Counted from the first letter of the stretch, positions 14,164-21,519 are shown. The stretch: DNA of 47,748 nucleotides from Actinomycetes bacterium (GCA_029547745.1 JAKPOQ010000034.1:1-47748), one strand, 5' to 3'. The notes: generated from the sequence alone by a model not told the origin. A program made the numbers and translations.

Positions 14164-15450
14164 ATGGAAAAGGTCGAGTGCATCGTCGTCGGTGGTGGTC
14201 TCGCAGGCCTGTCGGCCGCGTACGGACTCGCCGGCGCCGGCGCCGAGGTCATGGTGCTCGAGCGCGGCGACTACTCCGGCGCCAAGAACGTCACCGGCGG
14301 CCGTCTGTACGTGAGTCCGATCCGCGGCTTCTACCCCGAGCTCTGGGAGGAGGCGCCTTTCGAGCGCCCCGTCGCCCGCGAGCTCATCACCATGATGGGC
14401 GACGGCGCCCATACCACGTTCGAGCTCGCCTCGGACCGTCTGGCCCACCCGCCCCAGTCATACACGGTGGTGCGCGCCCGGCTCGACCAGTGGCTGGCCG
14501 AGAAGGTCGGCGAGAAGGGCGGCATGGTCGTCCCCGGCATGAAGGTGGACGAGCTGCTGCGCAAGGAAGGCCGCATCGTCGGTATCCGCGCCGGCGCCGA
14601 CGAGATCGGCGCCGACGTGGTCGTCGTCGCCGAGGGCGTGTTGCGGCTGTTGGCGGAACCGGCCGGGCTCGCCGCCCGGCCGGTCGACCGCGACCACGCC
14701 CTCGGCTACAAGGAAGTCATCGAGTTGCCGGCCGGCGTGATCGAAGACCGCTGGAACCTCAATCCCGGCGAGGGCGCCGCCCAGTTGTTCCTTGGGTCCG
14801 TGACCCAAGGCATGCTGGGCGGCGGCTTCCTCTACACGAACAAGGAGAGCATCTCGCTCGGCGTCGTCGTCGGCATGCAGGCGATGAAGGCCGACGGCCG
14901 TGAGATCAAGTCGCACGAGCTCCTCGACCGCTGGAAGGAGCTGCCGCAGATCAAGCCGCTCGTGGCCGGCGGTACGGTGGCGGAGTACTCCGCGCACGCC
15001 ATCCCCGAGGGCGGCATCGCCAAGGTGCCGCGGCTCTACGGCGACGGCTACGTCCTCGCCGGTGACGCCGCGGGCCTCAGCCTTAACGCCCTCGTCACCG
15101 TGCGCGGCATGGACTTCGCCATCGCCTCGGGCTACTACGCCGCGCAGGCGATCCTCAGGGCGAGGCAGGCGGGCGACTTCTCGGCCGCCGGCCTGGCGTC
15201 GTACGAGGTGGCCCTGCGCGACAGCTTCGTCCTCAAGGACCTCGAGACGGCGCGGATCTACCCGCAGTTCATGGAACTGCCGCGCCTCTTCACGCACTAC
15301 CCGACGGCGGTGTCGCGTCTCTTCGAGGATGTCTTCACCATCGGGCCCGGCCCCACCCCGTCGCTGATGAAGAAGGCCTGGAAGGGCATCAGGCGTGACT
15401 TCCTGAACCTCGGCACGCTGCAGGATGCGTGGCTGGCGCGCAAGCTGTGA
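14164..15450 (+). CDS. fixC: FixC-like electron-transfer flavoprotein:quinone oxidoreductase
   Basis: This 428-residue FAD protein of the FixC/ETF-QO family accepts electrons from ETF and passes them to quinone with the help of FixX. The N-terminal dinucleotide fold is CIVVGGGLAGLSAAYGLA (4-21), followed by YSGAKNVTGGRLY. The second FAD motif is GYVLAGDAAGLSLNALVTVR at about 297-316. The C-terminal iron-sulfur domain of mitochondrial ETF-QO is absent and is supplied by the next gene, FixX. The ATG has AGGGGAAG upstream. It follows the dehydrogenase gene after a 128-bp gap holding two hairpins. Confidence 0.92.
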   Translation: MEKVECIVVGGGLAGLSAAYGLAGAGAEVMVLERGDYSGAKNVTGGRLYVSPIRGFYPELWEEAPFERPVARELITMMGDGAHTTFELASDRLAHPPQSYTVVRARLDQWLAEKVGEKGGMVVPGMKVDELLRKEGRIVGIRAGADEIGADVVVVAEGVLRLLAEPAGLAARPVDRDHALGYKEVIELPAGVIEDRWNLNPGEGAAQLFLGSVTQGMLGGGFLYTNKESISLGVVVGMQAMKADGREIKSHELLDRWKELPQIKPLVAGGTVAEYSAHAIPEGGIAKVPRLYGDGYVLAGDAAGLSLNALVTVRGMDFAIASGYYAAQAILRARQAGDFSAAGLASYEVALRDSFVLKDLETARIYPQFMELPRLFTHYPTAVSRLFEDVFTIGPGPTPSLMKKAWKGIRRDFLNLGTLQDAWLARKL

Positions 15451-15486
15451 CGGGAACGTGGCGACCGTGACGAAGGAGGGGCGACC

Positions 15487-15762
15487 GTGAACATCGACGC
15501 CAAGCTCGGGCTCGACGTCTTCAAGCTCGACAAGGAACCGCACATCGTCATCGAGCAGGAGGTCTGCGCGACCGTGTGCACGAACCGGGCCTGCCTCTAC
15601 GTCTGCCCGGCCGACCTCTACGAGCTCGACGACGAGCAGCGCATGACGGTGAACTGGGAGGGCTGCCTGGAGTGCGGCACGTGCATGATCTGCTGCGAGC
15701 CGCGGGCCCTTACGTGGAACTACCCGCGCTCGCCGTTCGGCGTGCAGTACCGGATGAGCTGA
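15487..15762 (+). CDS. fixX: FixX-like ferredoxin
   Basis: This is a 91-residue ferredoxin-like partner of FixC. It shows VCATVCTNRACLYVCPADLY and then WEGCLECGTCMICCEPRALT, giving the cysteines for one 4Fe-4S cluster and a vestigial second site, as in FixX. WNYPRSPFGVQYR is the usual ending. The start is GTG at 15487 with GAAGGAGGGG upstream. The stop codon lies inside the first unit of a 27-bp tandem repeat (15756-15863). Confidence 0.93.
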   Translation: MNIDAKLGLDVFKLDKEPHIVIEQEVCATVCTNRACLYVCPADLYELDDEQRMTVNWEGCLECGTCMICCEPRALTWNYPRSPFGVQYRMS

Positions 15763-15863
15763 ACGAGATGAGGTGCGACAGCGAGCCGGACGAGATGAGA
15801 GGCGGCAGTGAGCTGAGCGAGACGAGATGCGGCAGTGAGCCGGACGAGATGAGAGGCGGCGTG
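15756..15863 (+). repeat. Four tandem 27-bp repeats
   Basis: Units begin at 15756, 15783, 15810 and 15837 with GAGCYGRRCGAGAYGAG and end GGCGGCAGT or variants. Units 2 and 4 are nearly identical. The array begins within the last codons of the FixX gene and fills most of the gap to the next gene. Being a multiple of three it has no stop in one frame, but no start or ribosome site makes it a gene. Confidence 0.9.
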
Positions 15864-15889
15864 AGAGACGAACGACGGGGGGACGGCGC

Positions 15890-16621
15890 ATGGACGAACT
15901 GAGCGCCCTGCTCGGGGCGAACACCTATCCGGGGCGCGGCCTGGTGCTCGCCGGCACGGCGCACGGCGCCCTGGTGGCCTACTTCGTGACGGGGCGCAGC
16001 CCCGCATCGCAGCAGAGGGAGATCCGCCGCGGCGCGGCCGGCGAGCTGCTCGTCAGCCCCCTCGGCGAGGGGGCTGACGACCCGCTCCGCCACTACGCCG
16101 CGGCGCGTACGTCGGACGACTGGCTGGTCGTCGGCAACGGTCGTCAGGTCGACACGGTGCTCGAGAAGCTCGAGGCTGGGCATGCGCCCCAGATCGCGCT
16201 GGACGGCCTCGAGCACGAGCCCGACGCGCCGATCTTCACTGACCGGATCACCCTCGTCGTGTCGCGGGCGACGCCCGTCGAAGCTGTCTTCGGCGTCGCC
16301 CGGCGGAGCGCCGGGGGACGGACGACGAGCGACATCCATATGCTCGTCGTCCGCGAGCCGGCGCCGGGCGACGCCGTCCTGCTCACGACCTACAAGTCGG
16401 ACGGCGAGACGATCGAAGGTGGCCGTCCGTTCCTCGAGGCGTCCTGGGCGGCTGGCGGCGCGGCCGCCGAGGCCGTGAACGCCGCCCCCAAGGCCGTGAA
16501 CGCCGCCGGACTGCTCGACACGGTCTGGGCGGCGCTCGAGCCCCGGTATCGCGTCGCTGCCATGGCCCTCGATCCCGCCCATGGGCTCGGGGGTGCGCTC
16601 ATCAGGAACGAGAGGAGGTGA
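15890..16621 (+). CDS. PurO-like IMP cyclohydrolase homologue
   Basis: This 243-residue protein resembles IMP cyclohydrolase of the PurO type (COG3363). Its start LLGANTYPGRGLVLAGTAHG and the motif AYFVTGRSPASQQREI match the YPGRG and (M/T)GRSxxSxxR motifs of that family. Known members close the purine ring to make IMP, mostly in archaea and some bacteria. The C-terminal third contains a short repeat (AAEAVNAAPKAVNAA). It is embedded between FixX and FixA with GAGGAGGTGA at its 3' end serving as ribosome site of FixA, so it is part of the operon. No purine genes are nearby, and its role here may differ. A 14-bp perfect hairpin lies inside the gene (16050-16080). Confidence 0.75.
   Translation: MDELSALLGANTYPGRGLVLAGTAHGALVAYFVTGRSPASQQREIRRGAAGELLVSPLGEGADDPLRHYAAARTSDDWLVVGNGRQVDTVLEKLEAGHAPQIALDGLEHEPDAPIFTDRITLVVSRATPVEAVFGVARRSAGGRTTSDIHMLVVREPAPGDAVLLTTYKSDGETIEGGRPFLEASWAAGGAAAEAVNAAPKAVNAAGLLDTVWAALEPRYRVAAMALDPAHGLGGALIRNERR
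16050..16080 (+). repeat. Perfect 14-bp inverted repeat inside the PurO-like gene
   Basis: Arms TCGTCAGCCCCCTC and its exact complement flank GGC. The position is within coding sequence of the fix operon, upstream of FixA and FixB. Confidence 0.8.
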
Positions 16622-16625
16622 CCCC

Positions 16626-17405
16626 TTGGACATCGTCGTGTGCGTGAAGACCAACCCGGACCCGCAGATGGTCCGCATCAGGAACCGGGAGCCGGTGCTC
16701 GAGGCGGTGCCGTACAAGCTCGGCGACCTTGACAAGAACGCCCTCGAGGCGGCGATCCAGGTGCGCGACGCGGTCGGCGGCAAGGTCGTCGCGGTGACCG
16801 TGGCCGAGACGAACCGCAAGATCAAGGAGACGGTCAAGGAGGCGCTCGCCATGGGCGCCGACGAAGCGGTGATCGTCGACGATCCGGCGGCGATGACGCT
16901 CGACCAGGCGGCGGTCGCGACCGTGATCGCCGCCGCCGTCAAGAAGCTGCCCGCCTGCGACCTGCTCCTCTTCGGCGAGGGCTCGAGCGACAACTACACC
17001 GGTCAGGTGCCGTCGCGCGTTGCCGAGAAGCTCGGCGTGCCGCAGGTCGGGTACGCGCGCAAGGTCGAGGCGGCCGAAGGCGCTGTGCGCTGCGAGCGCA
17101 GCATGGACGAGATGATCGAGACGCTCGAGCTTCCCCTGCCGGCCGCCGTCACCGTCGTCAGCGAGATCAACGAACCCCGTATCCCCTCGCTCATGCACAT
17201 CATGAAGGCGGGCTCCAAGCCGACGCAGGTCTGGACGCTGGCCGACATCGGCGTCGACGCGGCCGCGCTGGCGCCGAAGCAGGAGGTCGTGTCGAACCTC
17301 GCCGAGGAGCAGGACCGCAAGCACGTCCTGTTCGAGGGCGCCGCCGCGGAGCAGGCCGCGGCCTTCGTCGACGCGCTCGTCAAAGAAGGCGTGGTGGGGA
17401 GGTAG
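16626..17405 (+). CDS. fixA: Electron transfer flavoprotein beta subunit (FixA-like)
   Basis: This is the beta subunit (259 residues) of an electron transfer flavoprotein. It begins DIVVCVKTNPDPQMVRI, then has VPYKLGDLDKNALEAAIQVR, a nucleotide-binding strand AVTVAETNRKIKETVKEALA, GADEAVIVDD and the ETF-beta signature region EMIETLELPLPAAVTVVSEI with EPRIPSLMHIMKA. The start is TTG at 16626 with GAGGAGGTGA upstream, which is the end of the previous gene. It forms the heterodimer with the next gene product. With FixC and FixX present the complex could be of the bifurcating FixABCX kind, which is inference. Confidence 0.93.
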   Translation: MDIVVCVKTNPDPQMVRIRNREPVLEAVPYKLGDLDKNALEAAIQVRDAVGGKVVAVTVAETNRKIKETVKEALAMGADEAVIVDDPAAMTLDQAAVATVIAAAVKKLPACDLLLFGEGSSDNYTGQVPSRVAEKLGVPQVGYARKVEAAEGAVRCERSMDEMIETLELPLPAAVTVVSEINEPRIPSLMHIMKAGSKPTQVWTLADIGVDAAALAPKQEVVSNLAEEQDRKHVLFEGAAAEQAAAFVDALVKEGVVGR

Positions 17406-17408
17406 ACC

Positions 17409-18356
17409 ATGGCCGATCTGCTTGTCTACAGCGAGAAGACCCAGACGGCCTGCGAGCTGGCCGCGAAAGGGCGCGAGTTCGCCCAGGCGCTCGGGCTCGG
17501 CGTGAGCGCCGCCGCCCTGGGCGAAGGAGCTGCGGCGGCCGCCCCCGAGCTCGGCGCCGCCGGCGCCGACCGGGTGTTCGTGAGCGAGGACCCGGCCCTC
17601 GCCGGCTGGCCGGCCGACGCGGTGGCCGCCGCCCTGGCGCAGATCGCCGCCGAGGCCGGCGCCACGGTCGTCCTGCTCGGCTCGACGCGGCGCGGCAAGG
17701 AGCTCGCCGGCCGCCTGGCCGAGAAGCTCGGCGCCGGCGCCGTCACCGACGTCAATGCCCTGGAGCTCGAGGGCGGCGAGTTCGTCGCCGCGCGCTACGC
17801 CTTCGGCGGCGCCACGATCGCGCGCGAGAAGGTGGCGAGCGACGTCAGGGTGTTCGCCATCATGCCCAAGACCTTCTCCAATGAGGGCGCGAGCCCCGGC
17901 GCCGGCACGGTGATCACGCCGGCGCTGCAGCTCGCGACGGGCATGAAGGTGGTCGAGCGCCGCGCCAAGGAGGGCGGCGCCGTCAGCCTCGACGCGGCGC
18001 CGCGCATCGTCGGCGTCGGCCGCGGCTTCGGCAAGAAGGAGGACCTCGCCCTCGGCGAGGAGCTCGCCGCCGCCCTCGAGGCCGTCGTCGGCTGCACCAA
18101 GAGTCTCGCCGACTTCCAGTGGTTGGGCGAGGACCGCATCATCGGCCTGTCGGGCGCCAAGACGTCCCCGGACCTCTACGTCGGCGTCGGCATCTCGGGG
18201 CAGGTCCAGCACACCGTGGGAGTCGCGAGCGCCAAGCTGATCGCGGCGATCAACAAGGATAAGGAAGCGCCCATCTTCCAGATGGCCGACTACGGCATCG
18301 TCGGTGACCTCTACGAGGTCGTGCCGGCCGTGATCGAGCGGCTCAAGGCGGTGTGA
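17409..18356 (+). CDS. fixB: Electron transfer flavoprotein alpha subunit (FixB-like)
   Basis: This is the alpha subunit (315 residues). The N-terminal domain (1-185) is alanine-rich with GATVVLLGSTRRGKELAGRL. The C-terminal FAD domain has RIVGVGRGFGKKEDLALGEE, a segment ending CTKSLADFQWLGEDRIIGLS, the signature YVGVGISGQVQHTVGVASAK and IFQMADYGIVGDLYEVVPAV. The ATG begins 3 bp after the FixA stop. It ends the operon and is followed by several hairpins. Confidence 0.94.
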   Translation: MADLLVYSEKTQTACELAAKGREFAQALGLGVSAAALGEGAAAAAPELGAAGADRVFVSEDPALAGWPADAVAAALAQIAAEAGATVVLLGSTRRGKELAGRLAEKLGAGAVTDVNALELEGGEFVAARYAFGGATIAREKVASDVRVFAIMPKTFSNEGASPGAGTVITPALQLATGMKVVERRAKEGGAVSLDAAPRIVGVGRGFGKKEDLALGEELAAALEAVVGCTKSLADFQWLGEDRIIGLSGAKTSPDLYVGVGISGQVQHTVGVASAKLIAAINKDKEAPIFQMADYGIVGDLYEVVPAVIERLKAV

Positions 18357-18380
18357 CGCTCAAGGATTGACGGCGCGGTG

Positions 18381-18437
18381 TGGGCGCGAGGCGAGCACAC
18401 GCGCCCAGGGACGGTCGGGACTCCGTCGCGACCGTCC
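18381..18437 (+). terminator. Two hairpins after the fix operon
   Basis: Arms TGGGCGCG/CGCGCCCA (18381-18407) and GGACGGTCG/CGACCGTCC (18409-18437) follow the FixB stop by 24 and 52 bp. The rest of the 266-bp gap to 18622 holds another stronger hairpin and no gene that I can see. Confidence 0.5.
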
Positions 18438-18531
18438 GGACCGTGTCAAGGCCAGCCCGGCGGCGCGTACCCCCCGCGCGCCGCAAGGCTCGCTCCCTGC
18501 GGACGAGAGACGGCGTCCCCGGGAGCGCACC

Positions 18532-18562
18532 GGGGCGGGGCCGGCTTCGCCGGCCCCGCCCC
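18532..18562. terminator. Bidirectional hairpin between convergent genes
   Basis: Perfect 14-bp arms GGGGCGGGGCCGGC/GCCGGCCCCGCCCC flank TTC. It lies between the fix operon (plus) and the amidinotransferase gene (minus), whose stop is 60 bp away, and could end both. Confidence 0.7.
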
Positions 18563-18622
18563 TCCCCTTCCGATGCTGCGTCTTCAGGGCGTCTCGTCTG
18601 CCGTCGCGCCCTTGGGCGCCGC

Positions 18623-19813
18623 TCAGAAGTACGACTTCAGCTCCCCGCGCCGGCGGATGTCGAGGCTCGCGCAGTGGAACCCGCCGCCGATCGTCTCGAA
18701 GTCGTAGAACGGGCACTCGATGGGCTTGAGGCCCCACTTCTTGAACGCCCGGACCAGGTCGTCCTCGCCCTTGCTGACGATCACGCGTTCCTCGTCCAGC
18801 ATCAGGACGTTCATGCAGATCCAGCGCGAGCAGTTGTAGAGGGGGTGGTCCGCCGGCATCAGCGGTTCAGGGCAGGTGAGGACGTCCCACCCCGCCGTGG
18901 TGAACATCTCGGGGACCTTGACGCAGCGCGTGGGGTGCACGAGCAGCTTGCCGGGGGCGAGCGGGTAGAAGGTCGCGTCGATGTGCATCGGGTGCGTGTC
19001 GTGGATCTCGACCTCGTGGACACTGAACTCGGGGGCGAGGTGGCGACGCAGCCATTCGATGCCGGACCCGTTGCAACAGCTCGAGCGGGCGATGAAGACG
19101 TCACGCCCACACTTGATGGCGTCGGCGGCGTCGAAGAGCGGCTCGTGCTCGGTGAGGCAGAAGCGCTGCGGCTCGTCCTCTTCCGGGGCGACGTACCCCT
19201 CGACGTAGTCGGCGTCGGTGAGCTCCGGGCGGGGCGCCGCGACCCAGCGCGCCCCGCCCTGGAAGTACTCCTTGCAGAGGCTCTTGTAGGCATGGTGCTC
19301 GAAGTAGCGGCTGCGCCAGCCCATCGGCGTCTCGATGATCTCGTCGCCGATCACGAACAGGACGTCGCGCGGCATGAGCGCGTAGCACGAGCTGGGGAGG
19401 GACCAGCCGGGGGCGGCGATGGGCCTGTCCCAGGCGAAGCGTTCGGGGCGGCGCACGGTGACGCCTTCGGCCTCAAGGATGTGCACGAAGCCCTCGACGT
19501 CGGCCTCAGCCTTCTTGAGCATCTCGAGCGGCCAGCGCTTGCCGCCGTTGGCCTTGAAGAACTCCCATAGCGTCTTGTCGTGGACGACCGCCGGCATGAT
19601 CACGTCCCAGGGCGGGACCATCGCGTCCTCGACGATGCCGACGACGACCTCCTCGAGCGGGTCCCACTCGTTGTAGACGTGGACGGGGGAGGAGGGGGAA
19701 GCGGCGCGACCGGTGGAAGGCGACGCGGGGGAGGATGCAGCGGATGACGGCGCACCGGAGGTCGGGACGGGTGAGGCCGGAGGCGGGACGGGTGAGGATG
19801 CTGCCTGGTTCAC
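18623..19813 (-). CDS. Glycine amidinotransferase-like protein
   Basis: This 396-residue enzyme belongs to the amidinotransferase family (glycine amidinotransferase, StrB-type inosamine-phosphate amidinotransferase), which moves the amidino group of arginine to an amine. VYNEWDPLEEVVVGIVEDAM opens the domain. HPMHIDATFYPLAPGKLLVH carries the His-Asp part of the active site, and GGGFHCASLDIRRRGELKSY carries the nucleophilic Cys (residue 381). A Pro/Ser/Ala-rich extension of about 45 residues precedes the domain. The start is GTG at 19813 because AAAGGAGTCCCC lies upstream; a -10 TAGAAT lies further up. The acceptor amine is unknown. It faces the acyl-CoA/ETF operon. Confidence 0.9.
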   Translation of the reverse strand: MNQAASSPVPPPASPVPTSGAPSSAASSPASPSTGRAASPSSPVHVYNEWDPLEEVVVGIVEDAMVPPWDVIMPAVVHDKTLWEFFKANGGKRWPLEMLKKAEADVEGFVHILEAEGVTVRRPERFAWDRPIAAPGWSLPSSCYALMPRDVLFVIGDEIIETPMGWRSRYFEHHAYKSLCKEYFQGGARWVAAPRPELTDADYVEGYVAPEEDEPQRFCLTEHEPLFDAADAIKCGRDVFIARSSCCNGSGIEWLRRHLAPEFSVHEVEIHDTHPMHIDATFYPLAPGKLLVHPTRCVKVPEMFTTAGWDVLTCPEPLMPADHPLYNCSRWICMNVLMLDEERVIVSKGEDDLVRAFKKWGLKPIECPFYDFETIGGGFHCASLDIRRRGELKSYF

Positions 19814-19945
19814 GGGGACTCCTTTCGTCGTGGCGCGCCCGGATTCTACGCCGGCGCGCCACAGGGCGGGCCTCATGTGGCGCGCCATCCCGCTTCTGAC
19901 GGGGCGCGCGCTCTTCGAGGCGGCGTGCGCAGCGGCCCACAGTCA

Positions 19946-19980
19946 GGCCCACGCGGCGGTATGATGACGCCGCGTGGGCC
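19946..19980 (+). promoter_or_regulatory. tRNA promoter inside a 13-bp perfect palindrome
   Basis: Arms GGCCCACGCGGCG (19946-19958) and its exact complement (19968-19980) flank GTATGATGA, which contains the -10 box TATGAT (19960-19965). The right arm includes the first five bases of the tRNA. Transcription should start inside the right arm, so the palindrome acts as DNA rather than as an RNA hairpin. Confidence 0.65.
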
Positions 19981-20052
19981 TATAGCTCAGTTGGTCAGAG
20001 CAGCCGACTCATAATCGGCCGGTCGCAGGTTCGAGTCCTGCTGGGCCCACCA
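19976..20052 (+). tRNA. tRNA with CAT anticodon (Ile2 or elongator Met)
   Basis: The cloverleaf has acceptor GGGCCTA/TGGGCCC, anticodon stem GCCGA/TCGGC around loop CTCATAA (anticodon at 20010-20012), T-arm GCAGG-TTCGAGT-CCTGC, discriminator A and encoded CCA (20050-20052). A CAT anticodon fits elongator Met, initiator Met or lysidine-modified Ile2. The A-T and G-T pairs in the acceptor exclude a typical initiator. I cannot separate Ile2 from Met by eye. Confidence 0.95.
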
Positions 20053-20090
20053 CCGTTGCATCCCACGCGTGGTGTCGCAGACTGGATGTG

Positions 20091-20109
20091 CTCCGCGCCA
20101 AGCGCGGAG
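20091..20109 (+). terminator. Hairpin downstream of the tRNA
   Basis: Arms CTCCGCGC/GCGCGGAG flank CAA, 38 bp after the tRNA. This is a probable tRNA terminator, or the end of the minus-strand antitoxin-like gene. Confidence 0.4.
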
Positions 20110-20222
20110 AGGTTGTCTGGCATGACGTTCTTCACGCCAGACGCCATTCTCACCGTCGCGGCGAAAACGGCCGTAACAGTGAAACGGTGCAGCATCCCGA
20201 GAGTCGGGGTGCTCGAAGAGCC

Positions 20223-20957
20223 TCACTTCGCCTGCCATTCGTTCGCAAAGCGGAGACCGCGCAGCTTGCCGAAGTCGAACCGCGAGAGAGGATTGAGGCT
20301 CGTGCGCAACGGTCCAAGGAGAGGCGCCGGCATCCCCAGCTCTTGGCCGATTGCGCCGAGCATGGCGCGGACGCGGGGAGGTTCATCGAGAGCCACTCGA
20401 GCAAGGTGTGCGAACGCATCGTCATCGGCCAGCAGGCGCTTGATCCGCTCGGCGGTCTCTTCGGGCGAGAGATCACTGGTCATCGCGTGGTCGCGCAGGA
20501 GCTCGAGAACGGCCGCCTCGTCGGCGCTCAGGCATCGCCGGCTCGGCGGCCGGCCCACGGTCATGGTCCATTCCCGCGGTCGAGATCCCGGCCGGGTGGT
20601 GGGCGTGGCGAACTGGGGCCGCGCGGGGTTCTGCGTGGAAAGTCCGAGCGCATTCGCAGCCGTGAGGCCGGCAGGATGAACCGGCGCCTTGAGCAGACGG
20701 GAAAGCACGTCGGCCTGCGTCGCGCGGCTTTCGCCAAGCGTGGACGGACGCGGCCTGTAGTACGTGCCCTTGTGCACCCGCCGGAGCTCGCCTTGGCGGG
20801 CAAGACGTGAGAGGGCCTGGCTGACTGCCTGAGGCGAAAGGTCGGGGAAATCGTCGCGGCGCCAAAGGCGCTCGCCGCCGCGCATCACGCGGTCGCGCAC
20901 CGCTGCCGCGGTGCGGCCGGCCCGCCCGCGGGCAGGGGCTGTCAATCTGCTTGGCAT
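20223..20957 (-). CDS. AbiEi-like antitoxin/transcriptional regulator
   Basis: This 244-residue protein has an N-terminal winged helix typical of AbiEi-type type IV antitoxins and the related DUF6088 group: RDDFPDLSPQAVSQALSRLA, then RQGELRRVHKGTYYRPRPS. A middle domain follows (GLTAANALGLSTQNPARPQF, TTRPGSRPREWTMTVGRPPS) and a C-terminal helical part. The partner toxin would be a nucleotidyltransferase; none follows, because the gene ends 171 bp from the tRNA. It may be an orphan antitoxin or a regulator for the restriction genes nearby. ATG 20957 lies 6 bp from a -10 box, so the transcript is probably leaderless. An inverted repeat overlaps its -35. Confidence 0.72.
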   Translation of the reverse strand: MPSRLTAPARGRAGRTAAAVRDRVMRGGERLWRRDDFPDLSPQAVSQALSRLARQGELRRVHKGTYYRPRPSTLGESRATQADVLSRLLKAPVHPAGLTAANALGLSTQNPARPQFATPTTRPGSRPREWTMTVGRPPSRRCLSADEAAVLELLRDHAMTSDLSPEETAERIKRLLADDDAFAHLARVALDEPPRVRAMLGAIGQELGMPAPLLGPLRTSLNPLSRFDFGKLRGLRFANEWQAK

Positions 20958-20963
20958 GCGGGA

Positions 20964-20992
20964 AATATCGACGGCAGCGGAGCCAATGTCAA
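20964..20992 (-). promoter_or_regulatory. Leaderless promoter of the AbiEi-like gene
   Basis: Minus strand -35 TTGACA (20987-20992), 17-bp spacer, -10 GATATT (20964-20969). The -10 ends 6 bp before the ATG at 20957. Confidence 0.65.
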
Positions 20993-21018
20993 GTTTTTCT
21001 CGTCAAACACTTGACATT
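20985..21018. promoter_or_regulatory. Inverted-repeat operator at the AbiEi-like gene
   Basis: AATGTCAAG (20985-20993) and CTTGACATT (21010-21018) form an exact 9-bp dyad with 16 bp between. The left half covers the -35 box. Known AbiEi proteins repress their own promoter through inverted repeats, so this is a likely self-operator. The remainder of the gap up to 21243 shows no gene. Confidence 0.6.
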
Positions 21019-21243
21019 ATCACCTTTTCACCGAGGCGAGTCGGTGGTCTACGACCGTTTGCCGTCCTTGCGCCATTCGCTCGCGTCGGCTCCTTGCTGG
21101 TGGCCGTGTTTCGCTCCCTGTACCTGAGCGCCGACTCTTGCTTAGTTCGTCCGCCCGCCGCGCTAGAGTAGACAATCACCAGACAGAGACTGCCGCGACA
21201 AGGCCCAGCCCCGACGCGCCGGCGTGCGAGGGGGAGCACGAGG

Positions 21244-21519
21244 ATGGACGGAGCCCAGCCGACGAAGCTCGTCAACTTCATCTGGGGGATCGCCGACGAC
21301 GTGCTGCGCGACCTCTACGTGCGCGGCAAGTACCGCGACCTGATCCTGCCGAGCATGATGAAGCGGAGATCGAGCTGGCAGGCGGCTTCCTTCAGGAACC
21401 TCATGATCGGGCGACGCGAGGTGCAGTTGTTGGAGGGGGATCCGAGCGGGCCGGAACCTTGGCCGGTCGCCATTATCGCCGTACTTCGCTCGAACAACCT
21501 TGCGATTGTCAGGATTTGA
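21244..21519 (+). pseudogene. Remnant of a type I DNA methyltransferase (HsdM) N-terminus
   Basis: The first 40 or so residues match the start of HsdM proteins almost perfectly: KLVNFIWGIADDVLRDLYVR, then GKYRDLILPS. HsdM would continue with a helical domain and a methylase core of 500 or so residues. Here the sequence changes abruptly after residue 38 into unrelated, unrecognised sequence and stops at residue 91. A ribosome site GAGGGGGAG lies upstream. It is best read as a broken gene joined to foreign sequence. A small protein in its own right is less likely. Confidence 0.75.
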
